From the NCBI RefSeq assembly GCF_002440635.1, contig NZ_DJUW01000003.1:114276-178275 (forward strand): a stretch of DNA of 64,000 bases. The letters run 5' to 3'. Made by a program: the position numbers and the translations under genes. A model generated the notes under the pieces. It was not told the origin of the DNA, searched no databases, and saw only the letters and a program-made list of their open reading frames with translations. Of this stretch, positions 40,859 through 51,852 are shown piece by piece. Numbering within the stretch: the stretch's first letter is position 1; each line of letters opens with the position of its first letter. Source of the DNA: Novosphingobium sp. UBA6272 (GTDB taxonomy: Bacteria > Pseudomonadota > Alphaproteobacteria > Sphingomonadales > Sphingomonadaceae).

Positions 40859-40923
40859 CTTGGCGCCTTTGCGCCTTTGCGAGGGAATTCGATTTGCTCT
40901 CGCAAAGGCGCAAAGGCGCGAAG
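40859..40923. repeat. Palindromic repeat in the pccR-pccB intergenic region (locus C)
   Basis: Inverted 27-bp arms, 25 of 27 identical (40859-40885 and 40897-40923), around an 11-bp loop. The core is GCGCCTTTGCGCCTTTGCGAG. Its built-in tandem (CTTTGCGC repeated) is the same layout as the CTCTGCGCCTCTGCG of loci A, B and D with A/T-for-G/C changes, so it is probably a sister repeat family. Confidence 0.75.
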
Positions 40924-40946
40924 AGGATTTAGCCGCTTCGCCGGAT

Positions 40947-40977
40947 TTTGCAAACTTGGGCTTCGCAACTTTGCAAA
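40947..40977 (+). promoter_or_regulatory. Probable PccR operator in front of pccB
   Basis: TTTGCAAA occurs twice (40947-40954 and 40970-40977), with a degenerate copy TTCGCAAC directly before the second (40962-40969). TTTGCAAA repeats are the sites described for Rhodobacter PccR. They lie 67 bp upstream of the pccB start and 100 bp from pccR, so they could regulate both genes. The spacing (15 bp between the perfect sites) differs from the close spacing I remember for Rhodobacter. Confidence 0.7.
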
Positions 40978-41043
40978 TTCACATTGGACATTGCTGGCCC
41001 CGCTTGCCATGCCGGACACTTCGCAATCCACCACGGGGCCTCA

Positions 41044-42576
<1,533 letters not shown>

Positions 42577-42584
42577 GGTGTGAA

Positions 42585-43031
42585 ATGCAGCATGCTTTAG
42601 CATCTACTATGCTTGTTCTTGCAGTTTCGACACTTGCCGGTTGTGGTCGTAGCGACGAGTACAATCCGGATGTTGAGAACGCGAAAATTCAGGCTGAAGC
42701 TGGACTAGACAGTCCGAAGCTCGATCCGACCAGCGAAGGATTTGCTATTGCCACACCTTCTGATCCTGGCGCCTCCTATCGAATCTTGAAGATCAAGAAG
42801 CGGGGAAACGGAAATCTTGACGTCTTGAGCCGCAGGGATGGTCCATTGGGGACCAGCTTTGCCAGACGTGAAATTGACTGCCAAGCTTACACTTATCGGT
42901 ATCTTGGCGAAGGGGACACTCGTGCTGATGCCGAGGCAACCAGCTCGAATCCGGGCAAAATGTCCAAATTGACCGGAACCTCAGCGTCATCTGATGTTGC
43001 CAATGCGGCCTGTCGAAAGGGCGTAAAATGA
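42585..43031 (+). CDS. Small lipoprotein of unknown function
   Basis: A 148-residue protein with a lipobox: STLAGC at about residues 14-19, Cys19 being the predicted lipidated residue. The mature part is polar, with a central IDCQAYTYRYLGEGDTRADA and a second Cys near the C-terminus. I do not recognise the family. GC content is clearly lower than that of pccB and mce, which suggests a later arrival. GAGGTG precedes the ATG at 42585. The stop overlaps (ATGA) the ATG of the mce ghost start, as if mce had once been translated directly after it. Confidence 0.75.
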   Translation: MQHALASTMLVLAVSTLAGCGRSDEYNPDVENAKIQAEAGLDSPKLDPTSEGFAIATPSDPGASYRILKIKKRGNGNLDVLSRRDGPLGTSFARREIDCQAYTYRYLGEGDTRADAEATSSNPGKMSKLTGTSASSDVANAACRKGVK

Positions 43032-43060
43032 AGCTAGGCCGCCTCAACCGCATCGGCGTT
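43028..43060 (+). pseudogene. Remnant of the mce start ('ghost start')
   Basis: The codons read MKLGRLNRIGV, matching MKLGRLNHIGV of the intact methylmalonyl-CoA epimerase gene at 44234. On DNA level 27 of 33 bases agree; five of the six changes are synonymous and one gives Arg for His. After this the frame runs into a palindromic repeat, so no functional product is expected. The same type of remnant is seen at 36250. Confidence 0.75.
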
Positions 43061-43072
43061 GGAGCGCAGCCT

Positions 43073-43209
43073 AAGCCCCTCCCCTTCAGGGGAGGGGTTG
43101 GGGTGGGGGCTGTCCGACTGGCGCGGCGTTTGGGGCGAAACCCCACCCCGCTGCGACCAGGCGGCACGCCGCCAAGTCTCACTGCCCCCCCTTTGAAGAG
43201 GAGGGGCTT
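43073..43209. repeat. Intergenic palindromic repeat after the mce ghost start
   Basis: Inverted 15-bp arms, AAGCCCCTCCCCTTC at 43073-43087 and a 14/15 complement at 43195-43209, with inner hairpins (CCCCTTCAGGGG; GGCGGCACGCCGCC). This C/G-run repeat type is common between genes in Sphingomonadales. It separates the ghost start from the SHOCT gene and is probably linked to the rearrangement. Non-coding. Confidence 0.75.
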
Positions 43210-43253
43210 GGGCTTGAACCTCCCTGATAAGAACGCAATCAAGGCCTGATCGC

Positions 43254-44219
43254 ATGACCGACCATCTCGACGCCATCGAACGCCTGCACCGCCTGAAGGA
43301 ATCGGGCGCCCTCAGCGAGGCCGAATTTGCCGAACAGAAGGCGCGCTTGCTGGAGGCGGCCAATGCTGCCCCGGTGCAGCCTGCGGCCCCGCTGTGGGAG
43401 CCGGAGCCGGATGCGCCGCGCTCCAAGGCCGGCCTGATCGCCGGGATTGCGGCGGCTGTCGTCGCGGTCGGGGCGGGGGCCTGGTTCGGACTTTCCGGAA
43501 CGGGCGAACCCGCCGCCGCGCCAACTGTGGCAGCCAGCGATGCCGCCGTTGCCACCGCTACGCCCGTTGTGCCCTCGCTGGCCAGCCTGCCGATGGGTGA
43601 GCAGCTCCGCCTCGCCTCGCTGGCGGCGCTGGGTTTCGAAGGCAGCCGGACCCGCAGGGAAGGCACCCAGAAGGTCATCACCAAGGCGGAGCGTTTGATC
43701 AACCTGCCATTCGGCGCGGCGCTGCTGACCAGCACCAGTCGCCCCGATGCCTGCCACGCCTGCGCGGGCCATCTCGGGGTCTATTACCTCAAGGACGAAG
43801 GCGGCACGTTCAGGGTCACCGGCAAGTGGCCCGAAGCCGTCGCGGGTTGGGGCTGGGGCAATGTCCCCGAATGGCGCCTGTCGAGCGAGTTCACCGCCGG
43901 TCCGGCGATCGTCGCCAGCGGATCGGACGGCGGGCAGGGCTATTTCTGTGGCGGCACCACGATCACCGAACTGACCGCCAAGGGCCCGGCTACCTCCTAC
44001 ATCGCCACCTCGATGACCAACGAAGGCGCGGTCGATCCCGATAGCGGGACCGACATGGGCGGCAATCCGTTGCAGAACCTCGAAGGAACTATCGCCAACG
44101 TCCAGAAGGGCCGATCTTTGCAGGTTCGCGTTACCGGAACGGACAGCTTCACCGAAACCTACGTGATGAAGGGCGGCAAATATGTGCTCACTTCGGGCGA
44201 AACGAAGCTGGGCTGCTGA
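43254..44219 (+). CDS. SHOCT-domain membrane protein of unknown function
   Basis: A 321-residue protein. Residues about 4-32 form a SHOCT motif (AIERLHRLKESGALSEAEFA ... KARLL), a short helical oligomerisation element usually at protein ends. One membrane segment follows (about 61-82, AGLIAGIAAAVVAVGAGAW), then a linker and a periplasmic domain of about 210 residues with five cysteines (CHAC, YFCGG and a terminal GC among them). Function unknown. It lies between the ghost start and the intact mce gene and is probably an inserted gene, although its GC content resembles the core genes. Confidence 0.72.
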   Translation: MTDHLDAIERLHRLKESGALSEAEFAEQKARLLEAANAAPVQPAAPLWEPEPDAPRSKAGLIAGIAAAVVAVGAGAWFGLSGTGEPAAAPTVAASDAAVATATPVVPSLASLPMGEQLRLASLAALGFEGSRTRREGTQKVITKAERLINLPFGAALLTSTSRPDACHACAGHLGVYYLKDEGGTFRVTGKWPEAVAGWGWGNVPEWRLSSEFTAGPAIVASGSDGGQGYFCGGTTITELTAKGPATSYIATSMTNEGAVDPDSGTDMGGNPLQNLEGTIANVQKGRSLQVRVTGTDSFTETYVMKGGKYVLTSGETKLGC

Positions 44220-44233
44220 AAGGACGCGATGCC

Positions 44234-44686
44234 ATGAAACTGGGCCGTCTCAACCACATCGGGGTCGTCACCCCGTCGATCGCCGACAGCATCGTGTTCT
44301 ACCGCGACGTCATGGGAGCGACGAAGATCCATGAGCCGTTCGATCTGGAATCGCAGGGGGTGAAGGTGTGCTTCGTCGATACTCCTGGCGCGGACGGGGC
44401 GCTGAACGGCACCCAGATCGAACTGATCGAGCCGCTGCCGGGCAACACCTCGATTACCGGTTTCCTCGAGAAGAACCCGGCCGGCGGGCAGCACCACATG
44501 TGCTACGAAGTGCCCGATATTCACGCTGCCAAGGCCGAGTTCGAAGCCATGGGCAAGCGCGTGCTGGGCGAGCCGCGGATCGGCGCGCATGGCACGCCGA
44601 TCTTCTTCGTCCACCCCAAGGACATGGGCGGGGTGCTGACCGAAATCATGGAAACACCGAAGGACGATACGCATTGGTCGAACTGA
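44234..44686 (+). CDS. mce: Methylmalonyl-CoA epimerase
   Basis: Vicinal-oxygen-chelate-fold enzyme that interconverts the 2S- and 2R-forms of methylmalonyl-CoA, linking the carboxylase and the mutase. The 150-residue protein has the two repeat halves. Metal ligands are in RLNHIGVVTPSI (His), GTQIELIEP (Glu), GGQHHMCYEVPDI (His) and GGVLTEI (Glu). Length normal. The first codons are duplicated at 43028. It follows the SHOCT gene by 14 bp and is followed by a repeat. Confidence 0.95.
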   Translation: MKLGRLNHIGVVTPSIADSIVFYRDVMGATKIHEPFDLESQGVKVCFVDTPGADGALNGTQIELIEPLPGNTSITGFLEKNPAGGQHHMCYEVPDIHAAKAEFEAMGKRVLGEPRIGAHGTPIFFVHPKDMGGVLTEIMETPKDDTHWSN

Positions 44687-44694
44687 GAAACACC

Positions 44695-44804
44695 CGCTCA
44701 TCCTGAGGAGCCATTGAGCTTGTCGAAATGGCGTCTCGAAGGATCCGCGCGAGGGTGCTTCGAGACGGGTCTTCGGCAAGCTCAGCCCCTCCTCAGCATG
44801 AGCG
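44695..44804. repeat. Intergenic palindromic repeat between mce and enoyl-CoA hydratase
   Basis: Outer arms CGCTCATCCTGAGGAG (44695-44710) and a 15/16 complement (44789-44804). Inner segments TGAGCTTGTCGAAATGGCGTC and its partial complement around CTTCGGCAAGCTCAG relate it to the repeat at 22343-22419. Non-coding. Confidence 0.75.
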
Positions 44805-44823
44805 ATAAAGGGAGTAAGGAATA

Positions 44824-45612
44824 ATGTCTGACTACGAAACGATCCTGACCGAGCGCGTGGGCAATGTGCTCAAGATCACGCTCAACCGGCCCGAGCGGCT
44901 CAACGCGGCCTCGATCCAGCTGGCCGAGGAACTGGGCGCGGTGTTCTATGATCTGGGCGATGCCCGTGCGGTGTTGATCACCGGGGCGGGCAAGGGCTTC
45001 TGCTCGGGCGCGGACCTTGCCGCGCGGGGCGAGCGCAGCCCGCTGGAGCAGAAGGGCGGCAGCCACCGTGCGTTGCAGAACTTCTACAACCCGCTGGTCA
45101 CCCAGATCCTGCGCTGCCCGGTGCCGGTGATCACCGCAGTCAACGGCGCGGCGGCCGGCGTCGGCTGTTCGATCGCGCTGGCCGGGGACTTCGTGCTGGC
45201 GGGCAAGAGCGCGTACTTCCTTCAGGCTTTCGTCAACATCGGGCTGGTTCCCGATGGCGGTTCGACCTGGCTGCTGGCCCGCGCGATCGGCCGCGCCCGC
45301 GCCACCCGGATGATGATGCTCGGCGAAAAGATCGGTGCCGAGCAGGCTGAGGACTGGGGCCTGATCTACAAGGCGGTCGATGATGCGGCGCTGATGGACG
45401 AGGCGATGGCGCTCGCCACCCGCCTGTCCGAAGGGCCGACCGTGTCGTACTCGACGATGAAGGCCAATATCCAGACCGCGCTCGACGGCACGCTGAGCCA
45501 GGTCCTGCTCGCCGAAGCCGAAGGCCAGCGCGTTGCCGGGGCCAGTGCCGACGCGATGGAAGGCGGGCTTTCGTTTATCCAGAAGCGCAAGCCGAACTTC
45601 CAGGGGAAATAA
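44824..45612 (+). CDS. Enoyl-CoA hydratase/isomerase family protein
   Basis: Crotonase-fold protein, 262 residues. Oxyanion-hole segments are visible: GKGFCSGADLAARG and VNGAAAGVGCSIALAGDFVLA. The active-site region FVNIGLVPDGGSTWLLARAIG has Asp in the second acidic position as in PaaG/PaaB-like isomerases, and the C-terminus ends in QKRKPNFQGK as usual. The exact substrate is not decidable; a role in beta-oxidation or phenylacetate-type breakdown that yields propionyl-CoA would suit the neighbourhood. GGGAGTAAGG precedes the ATG at 44824. Confidence 0.88.
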   Translation: MSDYETILTERVGNVLKITLNRPERLNAASIQLAEELGAVFYDLGDARAVLITGAGKGFCSGADLAARGERSPLEQKGGSHRALQNFYNPLVTQILRCPVPVITAVNGAAAGVGCSIALAGDFVLAGKSAYFLQAFVNIGLVPDGGSTWLLARAIGRARATRMMMLGEKIGAEQAEDWGLIYKAVDDAALMDEAMALATRLSEGPTVSYSTMKANIQTALDGTLSQVLLAEAEGQRVAGASADAMEGGLSFIQKRKPNFQGK

Positions 45613-45614
45613 TC

Positions 45615-45707
45615 CTCCGCGCCTCTCCTTCTTCCCTGCGCCTCTGCGTGAACCATTCTGCGGGTTAGTTCACGCAGAGGCGCTGAGAAGAAAATGGAGG
45701 CGCAGAG
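45615..45707. repeat. Inverted-repeat pair of the GxxExxY-cassette family in opposite order (locus D)
   Basis: The left arm at 45615-45653 ends ...CGCCTCTGCGTGAAC and the right arm at 45668-45707 begins GTTCACGCAGAGGCGC. They are separated by 14 bp. Compared with loci A and B the two arms are in reversed order: the GTTCAC ends face inward. The arms match less well (a few substitutions), so it is an older copy or the junction of two elements. Non-coding, between the enoyl-CoA hydratase and GST genes. Confidence 0.75.
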
Positions 45708-45728
45708 TTTGAATTTGGATTTCAGCCG

Positions 45729-46340
45729 ATGATCTTTTTCGACAGCCCCAATCCCGCGCCCAACCCGCGCCGCGTCCGCATCTTCGCGGCGGAGAAGGGA
45801 ATTGCCCTGCCTTCGCGCGAGCTTTCGATCCCGGCACGTGAGCACAAGTCACCGGAATTTCTCGCGCTCAATCCGCGCGGGCAGACCCCGGCCCTGCAGC
45901 TCGATGACGGCACGGTGATCGCCGAAAGCGTGGCGATTTGCCGCTATCTCGAAGGCCTGCATCCCGAGCCGCCGCTGTTCGGGACCGGCGCCAAGGAGCA
46001 GGCGCTGATCGAGATGTGGAACCGCCGGGTCGAGATGATCCTGATGCCGCCGATCGGCGCGGTCTGGGTCCATACCCACCCGTTCACCGCGCGGCTGCCG
46101 GGCCGCAATGCCGAATGGGGCGAGGCCAACCGGCCGCGGATCGAAGAGGCCATGCGGTTCTTCGATGCAGCACTGGCGGGCCGCGAGTTCCTGGCCGCCG
46201 ATCATTATTCCATCAGCGACGTCCTGCTGCTGACCACGGTCGATTTCTCGACCTTCATCGGCATGCCGGTGCCCGAAGACCTCACCCACTTGCGCGCCTG
46301 GCACGCGCGCGTCTCCGCCCGGCCCAGCGCCGCGGCCTGA
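45729..46340 (+). CDS. Glutathione S-transferase family protein
   Basis: A 203-residue GST-fold protein. The N-terminal thioredoxin-like domain (1-80) has FFDSPNPAPNPRRVRIFAAE in the catalytic position and the cis-proline and glutathione-gamma-glutamyl sites in NPRGQTPALQLDDGTVIAES. The C-terminal helical domain contains FLAADHYSISDVLLL (N-capping motif). The class and substrate are not clear; Ser/Asn in the first motif could serve as catalytic residue. It stands 13 bp ahead of the mutase gene and may be co-transcribed. Confidence 0.88.
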   Translation: MIFFDSPNPAPNPRRVRIFAAEKGIALPSRELSIPAREHKSPEFLALNPRGQTPALQLDDGTVIAESVAICRYLEGLHPEPPLFGTGAKEQALIEMWNRRVEMILMPPIGAVWVHTHPFTARLPGRNAEWGEANRPRIEEAMRFFDAALAGREFLAADHYSISDVLLLTTVDFSTFIGMPVPEDLTHLRAWHARVSARPSAAA

Positions 46341-46352
46341 ACTGGTAGTATC

Positions 46353-48494
46353 ATGAGCAAACCGACCGTACCCGAATGGCAGGCCGCTGCGACCAAAGAG
46401 GTCAAGGGCAAGGACCTGACCTGGCATACCCCCGAAGGGTTCGACATCAAGCCGCTCTATACGGCCGAAGATGCCGGCGATCCCGGCCTGCCCGGTTTCG
46501 CGCCGTTCACGCGCGGGGTGCGCGCCTCCATGTATGCGGGGCGGCCTTGGACGATCCGGCAATATGCGGGCTTCTCCACCGCCGAGGAAAGCAACGCCTT
46601 CTACCGCCGCAACCTCGCCGCCGGGCAGAAGGGCCTTTCGGTGGCCTTCGATCTCGCCACCCATCGCGGCTATGACTCGGATCACCCCCGCGTGGTCGGT
46701 GATGTCGGCAAGGCCGGGGTGGCGATCGACAGCGTTGAGGACATGAAGATCCTGTTCGACGGGATCCCGCTCGATCAGATGTCGGTTTCGATGACCATGA
46801 ACGGCGCGGTGATCCCGATCCTCGCGTTCTTCATCGTCGCCGGGGAAGAGCAGGGGGTCGATCAGGCCCAGCTCGACGGGACCATCCAGAACGACATCCT
46901 CAAGGAGTTCATGGTCCGCAACACCTATATCTACCCGCCCGAGCCGAGCATGCGGATCGTCTCGGACATCATCGCCTATACCTCGGCGCATATGCCCAAG
47001 TTCAACTCGATCTCGATCTCGGGCTATCACATGCACGAAGCCGGAGCGACGGCGGTGCAGGAACTGGCGTTCACGATTGCCGACGGCAAGGAATATGTGC
47101 AGCGGGCGATGGCCGCTGGCCTCGATATCGACAAGTTTGCCGGGCGCCTCAGCTTCTTCTTCGGCATCGGCATGAACTTCTTCATGGAAGTCGCCAAGCT
47201 GCGCGCCGCGCGGACGCTGTGGCACCGGGTGATGGACGGGCTCGGCGCGAAGGACGAGCGCAGCAAGATGCTGCGCACGCACTGCCAGACCAGCGGCGTT
47301 TCGCTGCAGGAGCAGGACCCCTACAACAACGTCATCCGTACCACGATCGAGGCGATGGCCGCGACACTGGGCGGCACGCAGAGCCTGCACACCAATGCGC
47401 TCGACGAGGCCATTGCCCTGCCGACCGATTTCTCGGCCCGGATCGCGCGCAACACCCAGATCGTGCTGGCCGAGGAAAGCGGGATCACCCGCGTGGTCGA
47501 TCCGCTGGGCGGGTCCTACTACGTCGAGGCGCTGACTTCGGCGCTGGTTGATGAGGCGTGGAAGCTGATCGAGGAAGTCGATGGCCTCGGCGGCATGACC
47601 AAGGCGGTCGCCAGCGGCATGCCCAAGCAGCGCATCGAGGAAGCCGCCGCCGCCAAGCAGGCGCGGGTCGATCGCGGCGAGGACGTGATTGTCGGCGTCA
47701 ACAAGTACAAGCTCGCCAAGGAAGAGCATCTCGACACCCTCGACATCGACAACCACGCGGTGCGTGAGGCGCAGATCGCGCGGCTCAAGGCGACGCGGGC
47801 AGCGCGCGATGAGTCTGCCTGTCAGGCCGCGCTGAAAGAGCTGACCCACGCGGCGAAGGATGGCGGCAACCTGCTCGAATTTGCCGTCCGCGCCGCGCGC
47901 CAGCGCGCTACGCTCGGTGAAATCTCCGACGCCATGGAGGTGGCATTCGGGCGCTATGGCACCCAGCCGGTCCCGGTAACCGGGATCTACGGCAAGGCCT
48001 ATGCCGCCGACCCGCGCTATGCCCAGGTGGTCGAAGGCGTCGAAGCCGTAACCCGCCGCCTCGGCCGCGCACCCCGCCTGCTGGTCGCCAAGATGGGCCA
48101 GGACGGGCACGACCGCGGCGCCAACGTGATCGCCAGCGCCTTCACCGACATGGGTTTCGACGTAACCAGCGGGCCGTTGTTCCAGACCCCCGAGGAAGTC
48201 TGCGCGCTGGCGCTGGAGAAGGACGTCGATGCGGTCGGCGCCAGCTCACTAGCGGCAGGCCACAAAACGCTGATCCCCGAATTGATCCGCCTGCTGAAAG
48301 ACGCCGGCCGACCCGACATCAAGGTCACCGCCGGCGGCGTGATCCCGCCGCAGGACTATGACTACCTGCGCGAAGCCGGGGTCCAGGGGATCTACGGGCC
48401 GGGCTCCAACGTGGTCGAATGCGCGGCGGATATGCTGCGGCTGCTAGGGCACAATATGCCGCCGGTAGGCAGCGAAACGGAAGCAGCGGAATGA
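46353..48494 (+). CDS. scpA: Methylmalonyl-CoA mutase
   Basis: B12-dependent enzyme that rearranges (R)-methylmalonyl-CoA to succinyl-CoA, 713 residues in a single chain (no separate small subunit). The catalytic TIM barrel includes YAGFSTAEESNAFYRRNLAA, GLSVAFDLATHRGYDSDHPR, SISGYHMHEAGATA and RAARTLW...QTSGVSLQEQDPYNN. The C-terminal cobalamin-binding domain (about 580-713) has the base-off ligand DGHDRG within AKMGQDGHDRGANVIASAF. Length typical for the homodimeric form. It overlaps the DMT-type gene by 4 bp (ATGA). Succinyl-CoA formed here enters the citrate cycle and supplies 5-aminolevulinate synthase. Confidence 0.96.
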   Translation: MSKPTVPEWQAAATKEVKGKDLTWHTPEGFDIKPLYTAEDAGDPGLPGFAPFTRGVRASMYAGRPWTIRQYAGFSTAEESNAFYRRNLAAGQKGLSVAFDLATHRGYDSDHPRVVGDVGKAGVAIDSVEDMKILFDGIPLDQMSVSMTMNGAVIPILAFFIVAGEEQGVDQAQLDGTIQNDILKEFMVRNTYIYPPEPSMRIVSDIIAYTSAHMPKFNSISISGYHMHEAGATAVQELAFTIADGKEYVQRAMAAGLDIDKFAGRLSFFFGIGMNFFMEVAKLRAARTLWHRVMDGLGAKDERSKMLRTHCQTSGVSLQEQDPYNNVIRTTIEAMAATLGGTQSLHTNALDEAIALPTDFSARIARNTQIVLAEESGITRVVDPLGGSYYVEALTSALVDEAWKLIEEVDGLGGMTKAVASGMPKQRIEEAAAAKQARVDRGEDVIVGVNKYKLAKEEHLDTLDIDNHAVREAQIARLKATRAARDESACQAALKELTHAAKDGGNLLEFAVRAARQRATLGEISDAMEVAFGRYGTQPVPVTGIYGKAYAADPRYAQVVEGVEAVTRRLGRAPRLLVAKMGQDGHDRGANVIASAFTDMGFDVTSGPLFQTPEEVCALALEKDVDAVGASSLAAGHKTLIPELIRLLKDAGRPDIKVTAGGVIPPQDYDYLREAGVQGIYGPGSNVVECAADMLRLLGHNMPPVGSETEAAE

Positions 48495-48952
48495 GCAGTT
48501 CGCCATCCAGCGCCTTCCTTCCTATCGCGGCAATGATGTTCGCGGCGGGGATCGGGATCCCGGTATTTGCGGCTTTCAACTCTGGTCTGGGCAAGCAGCT
48601 GGGCGGGCCGATCGCGGCCACTGCTGCCGCCTTCGCTGTGGGGCTTTGCATAGCCCTGGTGCTGGTCGCGCTGACCGGCTTTCCGCCGCGTGAGGCCATT
48701 CATTTCGGCACGCCTTACATCTGGTTCGGCGCCGTGTTCATTCTCTTCTACGGCGTGTCGGTGACCTATGCCGCACCGCGCATTGGGCTGGGGAACGCGA
48801 TCTTCTTCGTGCTGCTCGGGCAGATTGTCGCGGCGGCGGTGATCGACCATTTCGGCTGGCTCGGATCGATTCAAAGCGCGCTGACCGCAAAGCGGATGCT
48901 TGGCATCGCGGTGATGGCGGTCGGTTTGTATCTGGCAAGGAAGCCGTTGTGA
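48491..48952 (+). CDS. DMT superfamily (DUF606-type) membrane protein
   Basis: A 153-residue membrane protein with five hydrophobic segments, starting SAFLPIAAMMFAAGIGIPVFAA and including FNSGLGKQLGGPIAATAAAFAVG, which matches the small half-size DMT/YdcZ-type transporters. Substrate unknown. Such half-size proteins usually act as dimers. The ATG at 48491 overlaps the mutase stop (ATGA); the earlier in-frame ATG at 48419 lies inside the mutase gene and is not used. Confidence 0.8.
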   Translation: MSSSPSSAFLPIAAMMFAAGIGIPVFAAFNSGLGKQLGGPIAATAAAFAVGLCIALVLVALTGFPPREAIHFGTPYIWFGAVFILFYGVSVTYAAPRIGLGNAIFFVLLGQIVAAAVIDHFGWLGSIQSALTAKRMLGIAVMAVGLYLARKPL

Positions 48953-48976
48953 TAGGCGCGACCCCACCCCCGACCT

Positions 48977-49065
48977 GTCATGCTGAACTTGTTTCAGCAT
49001 CCATCTCTCCGCGCATAGCTTCGGCCAGAGTGGCGCGATTTGCCCTGAAACAAGTTCAGGGTGAC
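48977..49065. repeat. Intergenic palindromic repeat before the small membrane protein gene
   Basis: Inverted 21-bp arms at 48977-48997 and 49045-49065 with 19 of 21 matches (core CTGAACTTGTTTCAG). This CTGAAACAAGTTCAG motif is a widespread intergenic repeat of Sphingomonadales. Non-coding. Confidence 0.78.
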
Positions 49066-49085
49066 GAAGTGAGGAAGGGGCGAAA

Positions 49086-49337
49086 GTGAGCTTCAGCGAG
49101 CAACCCGGCATTCCTATTCGAAGGAAGATCGGCTGTGTTTTTGCGGGCCTAATCGGTGCGTTCGTTTGTGCCGTTTTGTTATTGGGCGCGGCTATGGGCG
49201 ACTGCGCCCCAGACCCAGATGGTTCGGGCTGCGAGAATGACGGATTGATAAGATTTGCAATGTTCCCCGGAAGCTTGATCGTTTTGATCATTGTCGGGGT
49301 TTTTATGGCTTATCGCGTTTCGAGAGACAGGGACTAG
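49086..49337 (+). CDS. Small two-pass membrane protein of unknown function
   Basis: An 83-residue protein with two membrane segments (about 15-36 and 59-76) and a short loop containing GDCAPDPDGSGCEND, in which two cysteines may form a disulfide. No recognised family. GTG start at 49086 with AGGAAGGGG upstream. GC content lower than pccA, which follows without a gap (the stop is directly before the pccA ATG). Probably an accessory gene brought in next to a repeat. Confidence 0.65.
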   Translation: MSFSEQPGIPIRRKIGCVFAGLIGAFVCAVLLLGAAMGDCAPDPDGSGCENDGLIRFAMFPGSLIVLIIVGVFMAYRVSRDRD

Positions 49338-51356
<2,019 letters not shown>

Positions 51357-51376
51357 GTCGGCGGCGTTGAAGACCC

Positions 51377-51811
51377 ATGCCGACCGTCTGGACCATTGGC
51401 TATGAGCAGGCTTCCATGCCCGCTTTCCTTGCCTCACTGCAGGCGGCGGGGGTGGAACTGGTCGCCGATGTCCGCGCCGTAGCCGCTTCGCGTCGACCGG
51501 GTTTTTCCATATCGGCGCTGGCCGCGAACCTGACCGAGGCGGAGATCGGATATCGCCATTTTCGCGTGCTGGGTACGCCGCCAGCGGGCCGTGCGGCGGC
51601 CCGCGCGCTCAATCTACCTGTGCTCAAACAGATATATGCCGGTCAGCTTGAGCTGCCCGAAGCGATGGTGGCAAGCGCGGAACTGGCCGATCTGGTCCAC
51701 GAGCGGCGCGTCGCGCTGCTGTGCTATGAGCGCGATCCGGCCTGCTGCCACCGCACCTTGCTCCGCGAGGCTGTGCTGGCGGATTGCGAGGTCGTTGATC
51801 TGTACCCCTGA
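51377..51811 (+). CDS. DUF488 family protein
   Basis: A 144-residue protein of DUF488 (function unknown). Typical features are TIGYEQASMPAFLASL at the start, VADVRAVAASRRPGFS, and the conserved C-terminal LLCYERDPACCHRTLL with cysteine and histidine residues that could bind a metal or act catalytically. It follows pccA by 20 bp and is often found next to unrelated metabolic genes, so the context does not inform its role. Confidence 0.88.
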   Translation: MPTVWTIGYEQASMPAFLASLQAAGVELVADVRAVAASRRPGFSISALAANLTEAEIGYRHFRVLGTPPAGRAAARALNLPVLKQIYAGQLELPEAMVASAELADLVHERRVALLCYERDPACCHRTLLREAVLADCEVVDLYP

Positions 51812-51852
51812 TCGCGGTTGACCGGCTTTCCCTTTACGTTAAGGGAAAGTCG

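Noticed and set aside
43061..43249. Continuation of the mce ghost frame to 73 codons
   Set aside because: After MKLGRLNRIGV the frame only translates a palindromic repeat (PKPLPFRGGVGVG type), a common false gene.
45849..48110. Minus-strand open frame of 753 codons opposite the GST and methylmalonyl-CoA mutase genes
   Set aside because: Antisense shadow; His/Asp/Arg-rich nonsense protein. The plus strand encodes conserved enzymes over the same bases.
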